DNA of 64,000 nucleotides from Christensenellaceae bacterium (GTDB lineage Bacteria; Bacillota; Clostridia; Christensenellales; Christensenellaceae): the NCBI GenBank assembly GCA_022846035.1, contig AP025580.1, forward strand, positions 1,302,001 through 1,366,000, written 5' to 3'. Position numbers and translations under genes: made by a program. Of the stretch, positions 23,462 through 33,086 are shown one piece after another. The notes below the pieces were generated by a model, which saw only the letters and a list, made by a program, of their open reading frames with translations, did no database searches and was not told the DNA's origin. Position 1 is the stretch's first letter. Each line of letters starts with the position of its first letter.

Positions 23462-24342
23462 TATTTCTGCCGCCTCAAAATAACCTCGGCGAGCTCTGCT
23501 AAGTCTTTCCCTTTATCGCCAAAGATCTGCAATGCTTCAATCGCCTCCTGAGTTTTACGCTCCGCGATCTGCATAGATTTCTCAACGCCATATAATGTAA
23601 CGAAAGTGAATTTCTCTTCTTCGGCGTCTTTTCCCAATGTTTTCCCGATCTTCTCCGCATCTCCCGTTACATCAAGGATATCGTCAATGATCTGGAATGT
23701 CAGTCCAATATCTTCACCGTAGGTATCGATCGCTTCCAGATACTTTTCATCCGGCCGGCAAAGCATCATGCCCGAGGTAAGCGAAGCTTTCATAAGCGCC
23801 GCTGTTTTACGCCTGTGTACAAAATAAACCTCCTGCGCGCTCAGCTTTTTTCCCTCATTTTCAAGATCGCCCGCCTGACCAGAAATCATACCGTAAATAC
23901 CCGCGCTTGTCGCCACCTCAAGCATCGCATTTAAATGCGCGTCCACATTATCAGGATATTTCCTTGCGTTTTTGAGCATCACTTCATATGCGTAATTCAG
24001 CAGTCCGTCACCCGCGAGGATCGCCATTCCTTCCCCATAGACGACATGGTTCGTCGGTTTGCCGCGACGCAGCTCGTCGTTGTCCATCGCCGGAAGATCG
24101 TCGTGGATGAGAGAATATGTATGGATAAGCTCGATTGCACACGCAATATCCAATGTTTCTTTCAAATTGCCGTCCAAAAGCGCATTGGCCATGATATTAA
24201 GCGTCGGGCGCAGGCGTTTCCCCCCCGCCACAACGCTGTAATTCATCGCTTCTTTAATCGTGGCATTGGTGTCTGTCGCATCCAAAAGTTCCGCTAGCCT
24301 TTGATCAATCTGTTTTGTGTACCTTACTGCAACATCAGACAT
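23461..24342 (-). CDS. ispA: Geranylgeranyl/farnesyl diphosphate synthase
   Basis: This 293-residue all-helical polyprenyl synthase condenses isopentenyl diphosphate with allylic diphosphates. Both aspartate-rich motifs are seen: HDDLPAMDND (first, about 85-94) and QIIDDILDV (second), with GKRLRP near the N-terminus. It lies directly after xseB (stop and start abut, TAAATG) as in many Firmicutes. Chain length (C15 or C20) cannot be settled by eye. Confidence 0.92.
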   Translation of the reverse strand: MSDVAVRYTKQIDQRLAELLDATDTNATIKEAMNYSVVAGGKRLRPTLNIMANALLDGNLKETLDIACAIELIHTYSLIHDDLPAMDNDELRRGKPTNHVVYGEGMAILAGDGLLNYAYEVMLKNARKYPDNVDAHLNAMLEVATSAGIYGMISGQAGDLENEGKKLSAQEVYFVHRRKTAALMKASLTSGMMLCRPDEKYLEAIDTYGEDIGLTFQIIDDILDVTGDAEKIGKTLGKDAEEEKFTFVTLYGVEKSMQIAERKTQEAIEALQIFGDKGKDLAELAEVILRRQK

Positions 24343-24537
24343 TTAATCCATCTCGCTTTCTTTTATGATTTCCAGTTCGCTTTCATACTTTTTAAGCAGT
24401 TTCGAAGCCTTATCTGCTGCTGCGATTCCCTTTTTGTAAAGCGTTACCGCGTCAGCGAGTTTAATGTCTTCCTGTGAAATCTTTTCCGAAATTGCTTTTA
24501 GTTCATCGATATAAGCTTCCAAATCTTTTTCAGGCAT
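24343..24537 (-). CDS. xseB: Exodeoxyribonuclease VII small subunit
   Basis: This 64-residue helical protein has the XseB pattern (LEAYIDELKAISEKI near the start, ITLADAVTLYKKG-like repeat, then a long helix). It partners XseA in ExoVII, a single-strand DNA exonuclease. Its start overlaps the xseA stop by one base. Confidence 0.9.
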   Translation of the reverse strand: MPEKDLEAYIDELKAISEKISQEDIKLADAVTLYKKGIAAADKASKLLKKYESELEIIKESEMD

Positions 24538-25739
24538 TATTGTACCTCTTTACTTTTTACTCCGGCCAAAACCGTTCCGTCTTTCAAAAGAATCCTGATT
24601 TCATCGCCTACGGCCACGTCGTTTACGCTGCGGATTTCCACATCATCGCGCATCGCGACTGCATATCCCCGCTCGAACGCGCTCATTGGGCTCAGGTTCT
24701 CAATCGAAGCTCTGTAGTTATTATACTGCAAAACGAGCTGATGATAAAGATGCTTTATTTCCGTTTTAATCTGTATATCGTAATTTTTCATCCGCTCGCC
24801 CATATTTTGCAAACGGGCGGCGAGTACCTCTTTGTTGAGCAAACGGGTATAGCTTCGAATCTGGTCTTCCTTTGTCATTACCAGCTCTGCAAAACGGCTT
24901 TGTATTTTCTCTTTCAGCAACAGCAGATTATCTGCTATTTCTTCCCCCATGGGGATCGCTATTTCTGCCGCCGCGGATGGCGTAGGCGCGCGCAAATCCG
25001 CCGCCAGATCCGATAAAGAATAATCGGTTTCGTGCCCAACCGCGCTCACCACGGGAATCCGTGAACGGTAGATCGCCATCACGACATTTTCATCATTGAA
25101 AGCGAACAGATCCTCCGCGCTGCCGCCGCCGCGTCCGACGATTAGTATATCCACATCGGAATGATCGTTGAAATATTCAATGCCGCGCACAATTTCGCGC
25201 GGCGCGGCGTCTCCTTGTACCTTAACCGGATAAAGCATAAGCTTTACCGCAGGATTCCTGCGGTACGCAATGTTCTTAATATCCTGTATCGCCGCCCCCA
25301 GCGCCGAGGTCACGATTCCGATCTTTTTAGGATACTTTGGAAGCGGACGTTTCCGTTCTTCCGCAAACACCCCTTTTTTCTCGAGCTTCTCCTTGAGCTG
25401 CAAAAAACGGGCGTAAAGTTCGCCCATACCTGCCATTTGCAGTTCCTTTACGATCAGCCTGTAACGTCCATTTTTACGGTAAATGGAAACGTCGCCCCGC
25501 GTAAGCACAATCTGTCCCTCCGCAAGGGTATCCGCATACTCCAGCGCATCCTCGCAGTTAAAAAGCATGCAGTCGATAGCTGCCTGATCGTCCCGCAGCA
25601 CAAAATAAATGGTATTTTGCCTGATACTTATATCTGTTACCTCTCCCCTGATCCATATTTCTTCCAGGAAAGGGTCGCCGGACAATTTATCCGCCACATA
25701 AGTATTCAGCTGCGCTACGCTTAATACGAGTTCATCCAT
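24537..25739 (-). CDS. xseA: Exodeoxyribonuclease VII large subunit
   Basis: This 400-residue protein has an N-terminal OB-fold (about 1-100; [17 protein letters not shown]) and the catalytic region with [31 protein letters not shown], and [30 protein letters not shown] coiled-coil part and a C-terminal segment (ERGYAV) complete it. ExoVII degrades single-stranded DNA from both ends. The gene overlaps folD by eight bases and xseB by one. Confidence 0.95.
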   Translation of the reverse strand: MDELVLSVAQLNTYVADKLSGDPFLEEIWIRGEVTDISIRQNTIYFVLRDDQAAIDCMLFNCEDALEYADTLAEGQIVLTRGDVSIYRKNGRYRLIVKELQMAGMGELYARFLQLKEKLEKKGVFAEERKRPLPKYPKKIGIVTSALGAAIQDIKNIAYRRNPAVKLMLYPVKVQGDAAPREIVRGIEYFNDHSDVDILIVGRGGGSAEDLFAFNDENVVMAIYRSRIPVVSAVGHETDYSLSDLAADLRAPTPSAAAEIAIPMGEEIADNLLLLKEKIQSRFAELVMTKEDQIRSYTRLLNKEVLAARLQNMGERMKNYDIQIKTEIKHLYHQLVLQYNNYRASIENLSPMSAFERGYAVAMRDDVEIRSVNDVAVGDEIRILLKDGTVLAGVKSKEVQ

Positions 25740-26580
25740 AAAGTTCGCCTGCGTCCACCGTGTTTTCCATCAGCATGGTAATCGTCATCGGGCCTACGCC
25801 GCCGGGTACCGGCGTAATATATCCCGCCACTTCGCTCACTTCGTCAAATTTGACGTCTCCTTTCAGCTTTCCATCCACACGCGACGTCCCAACATCGATC
25901 ACAACCGCGCCTGGCTTCACAAAATCCTTGGTTACAAATTCCGGTCGGCCGATTGCGGCCACCAGAATATCCGCCTTGGAACAAACGCCCGGCAAATCCC
26001 GCGTCTTGGAGTGGCAAATTGTCACTGTGGCATTTTCATTCAAAAGCAAAATCGCCACCGGCTTGCCAACGATATTGCTTCTTCCTATCACAACCGCCGT
26101 TTTTCCCGTAATATCAATGCCCGTTTTCTTGATCAATTGAATGATACCCTTGGGCGTGCAGGCCACCAGCCCCGGCAGGCCAGTAAAGAGGCTGCCTGCA
26201 TTCTGCACATGAAATCCGTCCACATCTTTCTTGGGATTAATGCGCTTTAACACCTCGTCCTCGTCGATATGCTTCGGCAGGGGAAGCTGCACAAGCAATC
26301 CATGAATTTTCGGGTTGCTGTTATATTGCTCGACCATCGCCAGCAGTTCTTCCTGTGTCGTTTCTTCCGGCAGGCGGTTGACCTCAGAATAGATCCCCAC
26401 CTCTGCGCAGGCCTTTTCCTTGTTATTCACATAAATCGTGGAACCGCCGTCGTCGCCGACCTGGATTACTGCCAATCCCGGCGTAATTCCACGCGTTTCC
26501 TTTAATTCCCTCACTCTGTCTTTTAGCTGCTCCCTGATTTCTGCTGAGAGTTCTTTTCCACTGATGATCTGTGCACTCAT
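25732..26580 (-). CDS. folD: Methylenetetrahydrofolate dehydrogenase/cyclohydrolase
   Basis: This 282-residue bifunctional enzyme interconverts 5,10-methylene-, methenyl- and 10-formyl-tetrahydrofolate. Signatures are the substrate-site YVNNKEKAC (with catalytic Lys), QLPLPKHID, the NAD(P)-binding [13 protein letters not shown] and the C-terminal [10 protein letters not shown] motif. It is separated from the TsaD-like gene by two bases. Confidence 0.96.
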   Translation of the reverse strand: MSAQIISGKELSAEIREQLKDRVRELKETRGITPGLAVIQVGDDGGSTIYVNNKEKACAEVGIYSEVNRLPEETTQEELLAMVEQYNSNPKIHGLLVQLPLPKHIDEDEVLKRINPKKDVDGFHVQNAGSLFTGLPGLVACTPKGIIQLIKKTGIDITGKTAVVIGRSNIVGKPVAILLLNENATVTICHSKTRDLPGVCSKADILVAAIGRPEFVTKDFVKPGAVVIDVGTSRVDGKLKGDVKFDEVSEVAGYITPVPGGVGPMTITMLMENTVDAGELYG

Positions 26581-26582
26581 AC

Positions 26583-27506
26583 CTAATTTCCCCTTTCAAA
26601 GTCTGACGCTAACACCGCAAGTCCTGCCGCGTTGTCGGCGGAATATTCTATTTTTGCAAATTGTGCATCCACAATTTTTTCTCCCAAATAGGAACGGATT
26701 TTCCGGTTGCTTATAACCCCACCGAAAAACAACACATCGCGTATCCCAGTTTCTTCCCTCGCCGTCTTTACCGAGCGTTCCAAAGTTTTCGCGATCGCGC
26801 TCAGCACCGCGTCGCAAATATCTGCCTTTGCTTCCGTGCCCAGCAGCCTGGTCATCTGCGCTTCCACGCCTGAAAAATTCATACACGTTCCATCCGTGCT
26901 TATTTTTAAGCGCAATTCTTTTTTGCTCTCCCGCGCGCATTCCTCAATATATCTTCCGCCTGGAAACGGCATATCCAGCTTTTGCGCCAGCCGGTCTATC
27001 ACCTGTCCGGCGGCAATATCCCTCGTTGCTCCTATAATCTCAATCAAAAAATCCCGCCCGTCCGGCTGTACTTTCAATATTTCCGTCGTCCCGCCTGATA
27101 CGTGGACCGCCAAAAATTTCTCCGGACGCCTGTTGCCGATCAACGCCGCCGCAATATGCCCGTGCTGGTGTGTGGCATAAAAAAGCTTACCGCCGGTAAG
27201 GCTTGCCGCCATTGCCCCTGCCGCCGCGCTTACCGTAAATACAGGCATATATGAGCTTTCCTGGGGTCTTGGCGCCGCGCTTACGCATACTGCCGCAACG
27301 CTGCCATAATCCGCCAGTTTGTTTTCTTCAAATAGTTTCCGCAAATTCCGGATATGAAGAAATACAGCCTGAGACTGCTGCAAGCCTTTTTCACCCTGCG
27401 CAACCTCAAGCGGTATTTTTAAATTGCATAATATGTTCTTGTCCTCATCCGCCAAGGCGACGGATGTCGTATAACAGCTCGTATCGATTCCCAGATAAAC
27501 CGCCAT
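26583..27506 (-). CDS. TsaD/Kae1-like ASKHA protein (paralogue of the tRNA t6A enzyme)
   Basis: This 307-residue protein of the Kae1/TsaD fold has an N-terminal [13 protein letters not shown] phosphate motif, a metal-type H113-x3-H117 motif (HQHGH; TsaD usually has HxEGH), SGGTTEI, and a C-terminal FFGGVISN motif. It is a little shorter than TsaD (about 340). In many Clostridia such a paralogue sits beside nusB and xseA in addition to a true tsaD elsewhere. It overlaps nusB by one base. Whether it carries threonylcarbamoyl transfer or another role is not known to me. Confidence 0.8.
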   Translation of the reverse strand: MAVYLGIDTSCYTTSVALADEDKNILCNLKIPLEVAQGEKGLQQSQAVFLHIRNLRKLFEENKLADYGSVAAVCVSAAPRPQESSYMPVFTVSAAAGAMAASLTGGKLFYATHQHGHIAAALIGNRRPEKFLAVHVSGGTTEILKVQPDGRDFLIEIIGATRDIAAGQVIDRLAQKLDMPFPGGRYIEECARESKKELRLKISTDGTCMNFSGVEAQMTRLLGTEAKADICDAVLSAIAKTLERSVKTAREETGIRDVLFFGGVISNRKIRSYLGEKIVDAQFAKIEYSADNAAGLAVLASDFERGN

Positions 27507-27916
27507 CAGGTATCCCCTTTTTTCAGGTATCCGCCCAAAAGTCCGTTGATATATTTATAAGACTTGTCCGCAGAATACTTTTTGGCAAGCTCCACTGCTT
27601 CGTTAATCGTTACCTTATCCGGAATATCAAGGTACAATATCTCAAAAAGCGCCAACCGCAGGATCGCAAGGTCCACCTTCGCTATCCTGTCGATCTTCCA
27701 TGAATGCGAATTTTCTGAGATTATTGTATCGATTTCTTCTCTCTTCTCCGGAAATCCGTCTACAATGCTGTCGATATAGCGCATATTATCTTCGTCCAGC
27801 GTTTCCGCTTCCAGTACATCGGGCGCTTCTTTTATCGTATCCTTACTCAAAGCATCCGTAATACTGTATTCATACAAAAGCTTCATCGCGGCTTCGCGTG
27901 CGCTTCTTCTGCTCAT
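27506..27916 (-). CDS. nusB: Transcription antitermination factor NusB
   Basis: This 136-residue all-helical RNA-binding protein has an Arg-rich N-terminal helix (SRRSAREAAMKLLYEY) and NEAVELAKKYS in the C-terminal half. NusB binds boxA RNA with NusE/S10 during rRNA transcription. It opens the run of coupled genes reaching ispH-rpsA and lies 25 bases after the DUF2273 gene. Confidence 0.93.
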   Translation of the reverse strand: MSRRSAREAAMKLLYEYSITDALSKDTIKEAPDVLEAETLDEDNMRYIDSIVDGFPEKREEIDTIISENSHSWKIDRIAKVDLAILRLALFEILYLDIPDKVTINEAVELAKKYSADKSYKYINGLLGGYLKKGDT

Positions 27917-27941
27917 TTCATACCCCTAACCGCTAACCTTA

Positions 27942-28160
27942 CTAATTTTTCTTCCTGAACAAATTAAAAAACCATTCGCCGATAAGCGCCCGTATATCCG
28001 GTCTCGACCCCAAAAAGGCGCCGATCCCTACGCAGATCGCAATCAGCAGCGTCGCCCAGAAACCGATTGTCAGGAACAGGATCGCAACAATAAGGCCGAT
28101 GACAATACCCCAAAACAAACCTTTGTTTTCGCTCACCCATTCCAAAAATTTTTCTTTCAT
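27942..28160 (-). CDS. DUF2273 small membrane protein
   Basis: This 72-residue protein has two hydrophobic segments (about 14-31 and 34-51), as is typical of DUF2273 proteins found beside Asp23 and AmaP. The ATG chosen has GGGAGG seven bases upstream; an in-frame TTG at 28175 overlaps that site and is unlikely. It lies 18 bases after amaP. It may help hold the Asp23/AmaP complex at the membrane, which is inference from context. Confidence 0.85.
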   Translation of the reverse strand: MKEKFLEWVSENKGLFWGIVIGLIVAILFLTIGFWATLLIAICVGIGAFLGSRPDIRALIGEWFFNLFRKKN

Positions 28161-28178
28161 TACCGCGCCTCCCAATTG

Positions 28179-28730
28179 TTAGGCTGTCTTTAACCCGTTT
28201 TCCTTTAAGCCGGTAACCATAATCTTTGTCTGCCTTACCGTGATACCCGTATGCTGCTGTACATAATCGGCAAGCCCTGACTGCAGGTCCTTTGTTACCT
28301 CAGGAATATCGACGTCCGGCAATACGCAAATATCGATGTTGATGTCAATCGCATCATCATAGGAAATCACGTTTGTTTTAAGCCCCTTGACTTCTTTCTT
28401 TTCACGCACAAACCGCTCCACCAGCTCTTCAATCGCTTTCACCGTGATTAAAATACTGCCACTATCAAATACGGCAACTTTCGCCGTTTTGGGCGTAACT
28501 TTGCCTGTACCGAAAAACATGAGCATAAAACTTACAATAATGACTACAATACCGATCACCGCATATAAGATCTTATACCAGATTGCCCCGTTCTGCAGCG
28601 TATAAACAAAATCCGATAAACTGTTCGGCGTAAACAGACCCGCCAAAATACCTAAAAGAAATACACATAATGCAATCACTGCAATAAGATATACCGTGAA
28701 AACAATACGCGTTCCTGTTTTCATTTTCAT
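28179..28730 (-). CDS. amaP: Alkaline shock response membrane anchor protein AmaP
   Basis: This 183-residue protein has two membrane segments (about 9-31 and 52-72) followed by a cytoplasmic Asp23-like domain (about 85-183; the DINIDICVLPDVDIPEV stretch is typical). In Staphylococcus aureus, AmaP tethers Asp23 to the membrane. It lies between asp23 and the DUF2273 gene, as expected, but is separated from asp23 by a strong stem-loop. Confidence 0.87.
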   Translation of the reverse strand: MKMKTGTRIVFTVYLIAVIALCVFLLGILAGLFTPNSLSDFVYTLQNGAIWYKILYAVIGIVVIIVSFMLMFFGTGKVTPKTAKVAVFDSGSILITVKAIEELVERFVREKKEVKGLKTNVISYDDAIDINIDICVLPDVDIPEVTKDLQSGLADYVQQHTGITVRQTKIMVTGLKENGLKTA

Positions 28731-28775
28731 TGAATTATCCTCCCAAGCATCACCTGATAAACCGATGATTGAATA

Positions 28776-28806
28776 TACCCGGCCTTCCTATCTAAAAGGC
28801 CGGGTA
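28776..28806 (-). other. Strong stem-loop between asp23 and amaP without a U-tract
   Basis: TACCCGGCCTT and AAGGCCGGGTA form a perfect 11-bp stem with a nine-base loop, about 20 bases after the asp23 stop. No U-tract follows on the minus strand, so it is not a classical terminator. It may stabilise the asp23 mRNA 3' end or set different levels of the two proteins. Confidence 0.6.
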
Positions 28807-28827
28807 CAAAGATCCGCTATCTTTCTG

Positions 28828-29289
28828 TTATTTCACTCTGGGCGCTTTAGCGGGTTTCGCTTCTTTTTCTTTCGCTTTTTCTTTCGGCTCCGCCGTACGC
28901 GCCGTTTGTTCTTTGAACTTGATGCCCTGAACATTGATGTTAACTTCAACGACTTTCAAACCAGTCATCGTTTCGATGGCTTTCATCACGCTCATTTGGA
29001 TATTCTGAGCAATTTCGGGAACTGGCGTACCATATTCCACCACAATAGCAATATCTACCGCAACTTCTTCCGTTCCGACCTCTACTTTGATTCCTTTGGA
29101 AAGATTCTTCCGTCCGACCAATTCAGTAATTCCGTCTACAAAACCACCGCTCATACCCGCGACGCCCGGAACATCGACCGCCGCCAGACCTGCAATTGTA
29201 GCAATCACTTCATTAGCGAATGTGATCGTGCCATTACTCTCTTTTTTGACTGCCGTTGCATCTTGTGTGGATAAATTTGTATCTGCCAT
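28828..29289 (-). CDS. asp23: Asp23/Gls24 family envelope stress response protein
   Basis: This protein of about 153 residues has the Gls24/Asp23 core (ITFANEVIATIAGLAAVDVPGV region, GTEEVAVDIAIVVEYG, IQMSVMKAIETMTGLKV) and a Lys/Ala/Glu-rich tail (KEKAKEKEAKPAKAP) that is probably disordered. Asp23-type proteins form a membrane-associated layer and respond to envelope stress. I chose the ATG at 29289 (GGAGG ten bases upstream) over an in-frame TTG six bases earlier. Confidence 0.88.
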   Translation of the reverse strand: MADTNLSTQDATAVKKESNGTITFANEVIATIAGLAAVDVPGVAGMSGGFVDGITELVGRKNLSKGIKVEVGTEEVAVDIAIVVEYGTPVPEIAQNIQMSVMKAIETMTGLKVVEVNINVQGIKFKEQTARTAEPKEKAKEKEAKPAKAPRVK

Positions 29290-29378
29290 GTCCAAATCGC
29301 CTCCGATTCATTATTTTGATAAAACATTTATAACCAGTATTCTTCATGAAAAACACGAATTATAAAATTAGAAACGTT

Positions 29379-29936
29379 TTACACTCTTTCCATATAATCT
29401 CCGGTTCTCGTATCAATCCTGATCTTATCTCCGGCATTGATAAAGAGCGGAACCATGATTTTTGCGCCCGTTTCCATGATGGCGGGCTTGTTGCCGGCCG
29501 TCGCAGTATCGCCTTTGAATCCCGGCTCGGTTTCGGTGACCTCAAGCTCCACAAAATTCGGCGGTTCCACGGAGAACGCTTCTCCCTTAAAGAACTTGAT
29601 CGTCACATTCATATTCTCCGTAATATACGGAAGCGCGGCTTCTACTTTGTCAAAATTAAGGGGCAACTGCTCATATGTTTCCGTATCCATGAAATGATAT
29701 AACTCGCCGTCGTTATACAGATACTGCATTTCTTTCCTGTCTACGCGCGCCGGCGGGAATTTCTCCGTTGGATTGAACGTTTTTTCCAGTACGCCTCCCG
29801 TTACAACGTTTTTGATCTTTGTACGAACGAAAGCCGCTCCCTTTCCGGGCTTTACATGCTGAAAATCAACTACCACCCAAACCTGTTCATCAATTTCGAT
29901 TGTCATACCTTTTCTAAATTCTCCGGCTGAAATCAT
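29379..29936 (-). CDS. efp: Elongation factor P
   Basis: This 185-residue three-domain tRNA-shaped protein rescues ribosomes stalled at polyproline. KOW-like domain I has the loop KPGKGAAF, whose Lys is the usual modification site or contact. [17 protein letters not shown] and the C-terminal signature ending in [17 protein letters not shown] confirm it. The gene lies 21 bases after pepP, a conserved pairing in Firmicutes. Confidence 0.96.
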   Translation of the reverse strand: MISAGEFRKGMTIEIDEQVWVVVDFQHVKPGKGAAFVRTKIKNVVTGGVLEKTFNPTEKFPPARVDRKEMQYLYNDGELYHFMDTETYEQLPLNFDKVEAALPYITENMNVTIKFFKGEAFSVEPPNFVELEVTETEPGFKGDTATAGNKPAIMETGAKIMVPLFINAGDKIRIDTRTGDYMERV

Positions 29937-29957
29937 GAATACCGTACCTCCTGTTTG

Positions 29958-31004
29958 TTATAACAAAATTAATTCTTTACTGAAGTCATATACGCTTCCC
30001 ATCCCTGCAATCAGCGTATCTTCTATGCGTACACCGCCAAGCCCCGGTATGTATATCCCCGGCTCGATGGTAAATACCATATTTTTTTGCAGAATATAAC
30101 TTAAGCGCGGATTCAGTACAGGCAGCTCATGAATCTGCCTGCCTACTCCGTGGCCAGTACCATGATTATAATACTGTCCGTAGCCATTCTGCGTGATATA
30201 CGCGCGCGCAGCCTCGTCAATCTGGTGAGTATCTGCGCCAAGACCTGCTATGTCCAGCGCGCGTCTCTGGGCTTCATTAACTATATCATATATTTTTTTT
30301 GACTCTCCGTCAATATTTCCAATGCCAAAAGTCCGCGTAATATCCGAGCAATACCCCTCAAACCGGCATCCGAAATCCAACGTCAACAGATCCCCGTTGC
30401 TGATTTTATAAACGGACGGCGTGGCGTGCGGCACCGCCGAATTCTTTCCGGCCGCGGCAATCGTCGGAAAAGCGAGGTCCATTCCCTGCTTTTTCATACG
30501 GTATTCAAGCTCCGCCCGTATATCCAGTTCCGTTACTCCCGGCTTTATATACGGCAATAATTCATGCAGAGCCGTTTCACTTGCTTTCGCCGCCGTGCGG
30601 ATCTTTTCGATCTCCTCATCCGTTTTCACCATACGCAAAACAAGCATCTCTTCCGAAATATCGACGTAGCGGAGCGACCCGAACGTACGCTCCATTCCAT
30701 GAAATTCCTTTATCGTGACATTGCCTTGCTCGATCCCCAGTGTCCGATTAGCGCCCAGGCACTTTTGAATAGACGATAACCTGTCTTCTCCGCCGGTACA
30801 TATCACCTGCGCCACAGCGCCGACTTCCTCGCGCGCCATTTCCACAAACCGGTCATCCGTAAAAAACCAGGCTTGCTCAGGGGTAATCAGTAACTGGGAG
30901 CTGTCGCCGGAAAAATCAGTCGCATAGGCTACATTTTCCACAGATGTAAGAAGATAGGCGTCTGCTGTGTTCAATTTTCTTATCTTTTCAATTACCGTCG
31001 TCAT
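29958..31004 (-). CDS. pepP: Xaa-Pro aminopeptidase (M24B)
   Basis: This 348-residue metallopeptidase removes N-terminal residues before proline. The creatinase-like N-domain (about 1-120) precedes the pita-bread catalytic domain. Metal ligands are visible in LDFGCRFEGYCSDITRT (two Asp), HGTGHGVG (His), FTIEPGIYI (Glu) and VRIEDT (Glu). The start is placed at 31004 because GGCGG lies six bases upstream; the upstream ATG at 31019 has no such site. It overlaps the preceding gene by 17 bases. Confidence 0.92.
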   Translation of the reverse strand: MTTVIEKIRKLNTADAYLLTSVENVAYATDFSGDSSQLLITPEQAWFFTDDRFVEMAREEVGAVAQVICTGGEDRLSSIQKCLGANRTLGIEQGNVTIKEFHGMERTFGSLRYVDISEEMLVLRMVKTDEEIEKIRTAAKASETALHELLPYIKPGVTELDIRAELEYRMKKQGMDLAFPTIAAAGKNSAVPHATPSVYKISNGDLLTLDFGCRFEGYCSDITRTFGIGNIDGESKKIYDIVNEAQRRALDIAGLGADTHQIDEAARAYITQNGYGQYYNHGTGHGVGRQIHELPVLNPRLSYILQKNMVFTIEPGIYIPGLGGVRIEDTLIAGMGSVYDFSKELILL

Positions 31005-31851
31005 TTTTTGCCGCCTCATACATCTGCTTCATCGCCAGCGCATCCTTGGCCTGCGTTCCTTTGGATTCGCAGATAATGACTGGTTCAAGCTTCTTCCCTG
31101 CCAAAATTTCCGCCAGGGGTTCAAAAAAAGGTCCCCATTGCCGGTCCTCAAACGTCAGATGCATCTTTTCCCCTTTATCCGTATATTGAATATGCGAAAA
31201 ATGCACATGCATTCGTTTCGTTTTTTCTTCTCCCGCGTTATCTTTCAGGCTTTTGATGATCGCTTCGTAATCCGCCTTTGTCTTGATACCGCCGAGCGTT
31301 CGCGCATTCAGGTGTCCAAAATCAATTGCCGGATAAATACAATCATCTATCCGCGCTAAGATCCCTACCTCGTCCAAATCCGCAATCTGGTTGATTTTCC
31401 CCATTGTTTCCGCGCAGTAAATGAAATTCCGGAATCCTTCTCCTTTGAGCGCCTCGATAATCCGTTTCAGGTTCTTCTTCACGTTGTCAAAGGCAAGCGG
31501 CCGCGCACATTTCGCGCATGATCCCGGATGGAACACGATCCTTTGCGCCCCCAGGTACCCTGCCGCGATCGTGGATTCACGAAAATATACCAAATTTTTC
31601 TCAAACTTTTCTTCCGTTTCTCCCGCAAGGTTGATATAATACGGCGCGTGCACACTCATGGCAATGCCGAATTCTTCTGCCTTGGAGCGAATTGCCGCGC
31701 CTGTCTCTTCCTTTAATTTTACGCCGCGTCCAAACGAATACTCAAAAGCATTTAAACCCATTTTTGCGATCCACTCCGGCGCATCCACCGTGTGCTTGTA
31801 TCCCTGCTGGTAGAATGCGTCCGAATTTCCTGCCGGACCAAATCGTATCAT
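30988..31851 (-). CDS. Endonuclease IV-like TIM-barrel protein (AP endonuclease family 2)
   Basis: This 287-residue protein carries the zinc-ligand series of the Nfo fold: HAPYYINL, VFHPGS, AETMGK, DFGHLNA, HVHFSHI and ICESKG. Endonuclease IV cleaves DNA at abasic sites with a trinuclear zinc centre. The ATG at 31851 is chosen because AGGAG lies six bases before it; a longer frame upstream would run into the U32 peptidase gene. It is somewhat divergent from Nfo proper, so a related xylose-isomerase-like function is possible. Confidence 0.8.
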   Translation of the reverse strand: MIRFGPAGNSDAFYQQGYKHTVDAPEWIAKMGLNAFEYSFGRGVKLKEETGAAIRSKAEEFGIAMSVHAPYYINLAGETEEKFEKNLVYFRESTIAAGYLGAQRIVFHPGSCAKCARPLAFDNVKKNLKRIIEALKGEGFRNFIYCAETMGKINQIADLDEVGILARIDDCIYPAIDFGHLNARTLGGIKTKADYEAIIKSLKDNAGEEKTKRMHVHFSHIQYTDKGEKMHLTFEDRQWGPFFEPLAEILAGKKLEPVIICESKGTQAKDALAMKQMYEAAKNDDGN

Positions 31852-31865
31852 AATTTTCTCCTGTA

Positions 31866-33086
31866 TCAGTCGTGCCTGCGCAGCAAATCGCCAGCCGATA
31901 ATGGATAAGGACAATTGATTCGCACTTTTTGCTGCGGATGCGGCGCGCTGTCTTGCATTTGCCCGTCCATATCCTCAATATGCTTTACCGTAAAGGCCGC
32001 CCCCTGCAAATTCGGCGAAAGTACCTCAAGCACTTCCCCTACGCTGAACTTGTTTCTTTGTTCTATGGTAACCATTCCGTCCCGCGCGTCATCCAATACT
32101 TTCCCCGTAAAAGTATATCTGCGCAAGTCAATATCGCGCTGCGTATCCTGTCCGGCCTCTCCCGGGTTACCAAAAAAGAAGCCTGTTGTGAACCCGCGCG
32201 TCGCAGACTTTACCAGCTCGTCCTTTAATTCCGGATCAAACACATAATCCTTATCTGTTTTGTAGTATGCATCGATTGCACGGCGGTACGCGCTCACCAC
32301 TGAAGCAACATAATAGGCAGATTTCATGCGTCCCTCAATCTTGAAAGACGTAATCCCCGCACCAATAAGCTCCGGAATATATTCGATCATCATCAGATCG
32401 CGTGAATTCATGATATAGGTACCGCGTTCGTCTTCCAAAATATTGAAATACTGGCCGTCATAACCTTTTTCATGTAAATAATATTCCCAGCGGCATGGCT
32501 GCGCGCATGCGCCCTTGTTCCCGCTCCGTCCAGTAAGTACCGCGCTCAAAAGACACCGGCCGGAATGCGCGACACACATCGCGCCATGCACAAATGCTTC
32601 GATTTCAAGCGAATCCGGTGTTTTTTCCCGTATTTCCCCGATCTGAGCAAGGGAAACCTCGCGCGACAATACGATACGCTTCACACCTTGTTCATGCCAA
32701 AAGCAAGCGGACAAATAATTGGTCGTATTCGCCTGCGTGCTGAGGTGTACGGCGATCGGTATCTTCTCCTGCCGCACAACCTGCAAAACCGCCGGATCCG
32801 AAACGATGATTCCATCCGCGCCGATTTCCGATAGGAATGCAATATAAGACGGCAAAAGCGGTAGCTCTTCATTAAAGAGTACCGCATTGACCGTAATGTA
32901 TATTTTTTTCCCCTGCTTATGGGCAAAGCCAATCGTTTCTTTCAGTTCGTCATCCGTAAAATTATCCGCGAACGCGCGCAAACCGAAATTTTTGCCCGCC
33001 ATGTATACCGCGTCCGCCCCGAAGTAGAACGCGGTTTCCATGCACTCTTTGTTTCCGGCAGGCGCCAACAATTCTATTTTGCTCAT
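31866..33086 (-). CDS. Peptidase U32 family protein (tRNA hydroxylation TrhP/RlhA-like)
   Basis: This 406-residue protein has LLAPAGNKECMETAFYFGADAVY at the N-terminus, the VHLSTQANTTN motif, and the U32 signature EAFVHGAMCVAHSGRCLLS followed by GNKGACAQPCRW. The four cysteines in that region fit a 4Fe-4S cluster. A C-terminal beta domain (about 320-406) follows. Relatives act in prephenate-dependent 5-hydroxyuridine formation in tRNA (TrhP/YrrO) or rRNA, not in proteolysis. It overlaps mltG by four bases (ATGA). Which RNA it modifies is not clear. Confidence 0.85.
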   Translation of the reverse strand: MSKIELLAPAGNKECMETAFYFGADAVYMAGKNFGLRAFADNFTDDELKETIGFAHKQGKKIYITVNAVLFNEELPLLPSYIAFLSEIGADGIIVSDPAVLQVVRQEKIPIAVHLSTQANTTNYLSACFWHEQGVKRIVLSREVSLAQIGEIREKTPDSLEIEAFVHGAMCVAHSGRCLLSAVLTGRSGNKGACAQPCRWEYYLHEKGYDGQYFNILEDERGTYIMNSRDLMMIEYIPELIGAGITSFKIEGRMKSAYYVASVVSAYRRAIDAYYKTDKDYVFDPELKDELVKSATRGFTTGFFFGNPGEAGQDTQRDIDLRRYTFTGKVLDDARDGMVTIEQRNKFSVGEVLEVLSPNLQGAAFTVKHIEDMDGQMQDSAPHPQQKVRINCPYPLSAGDLLRRHD

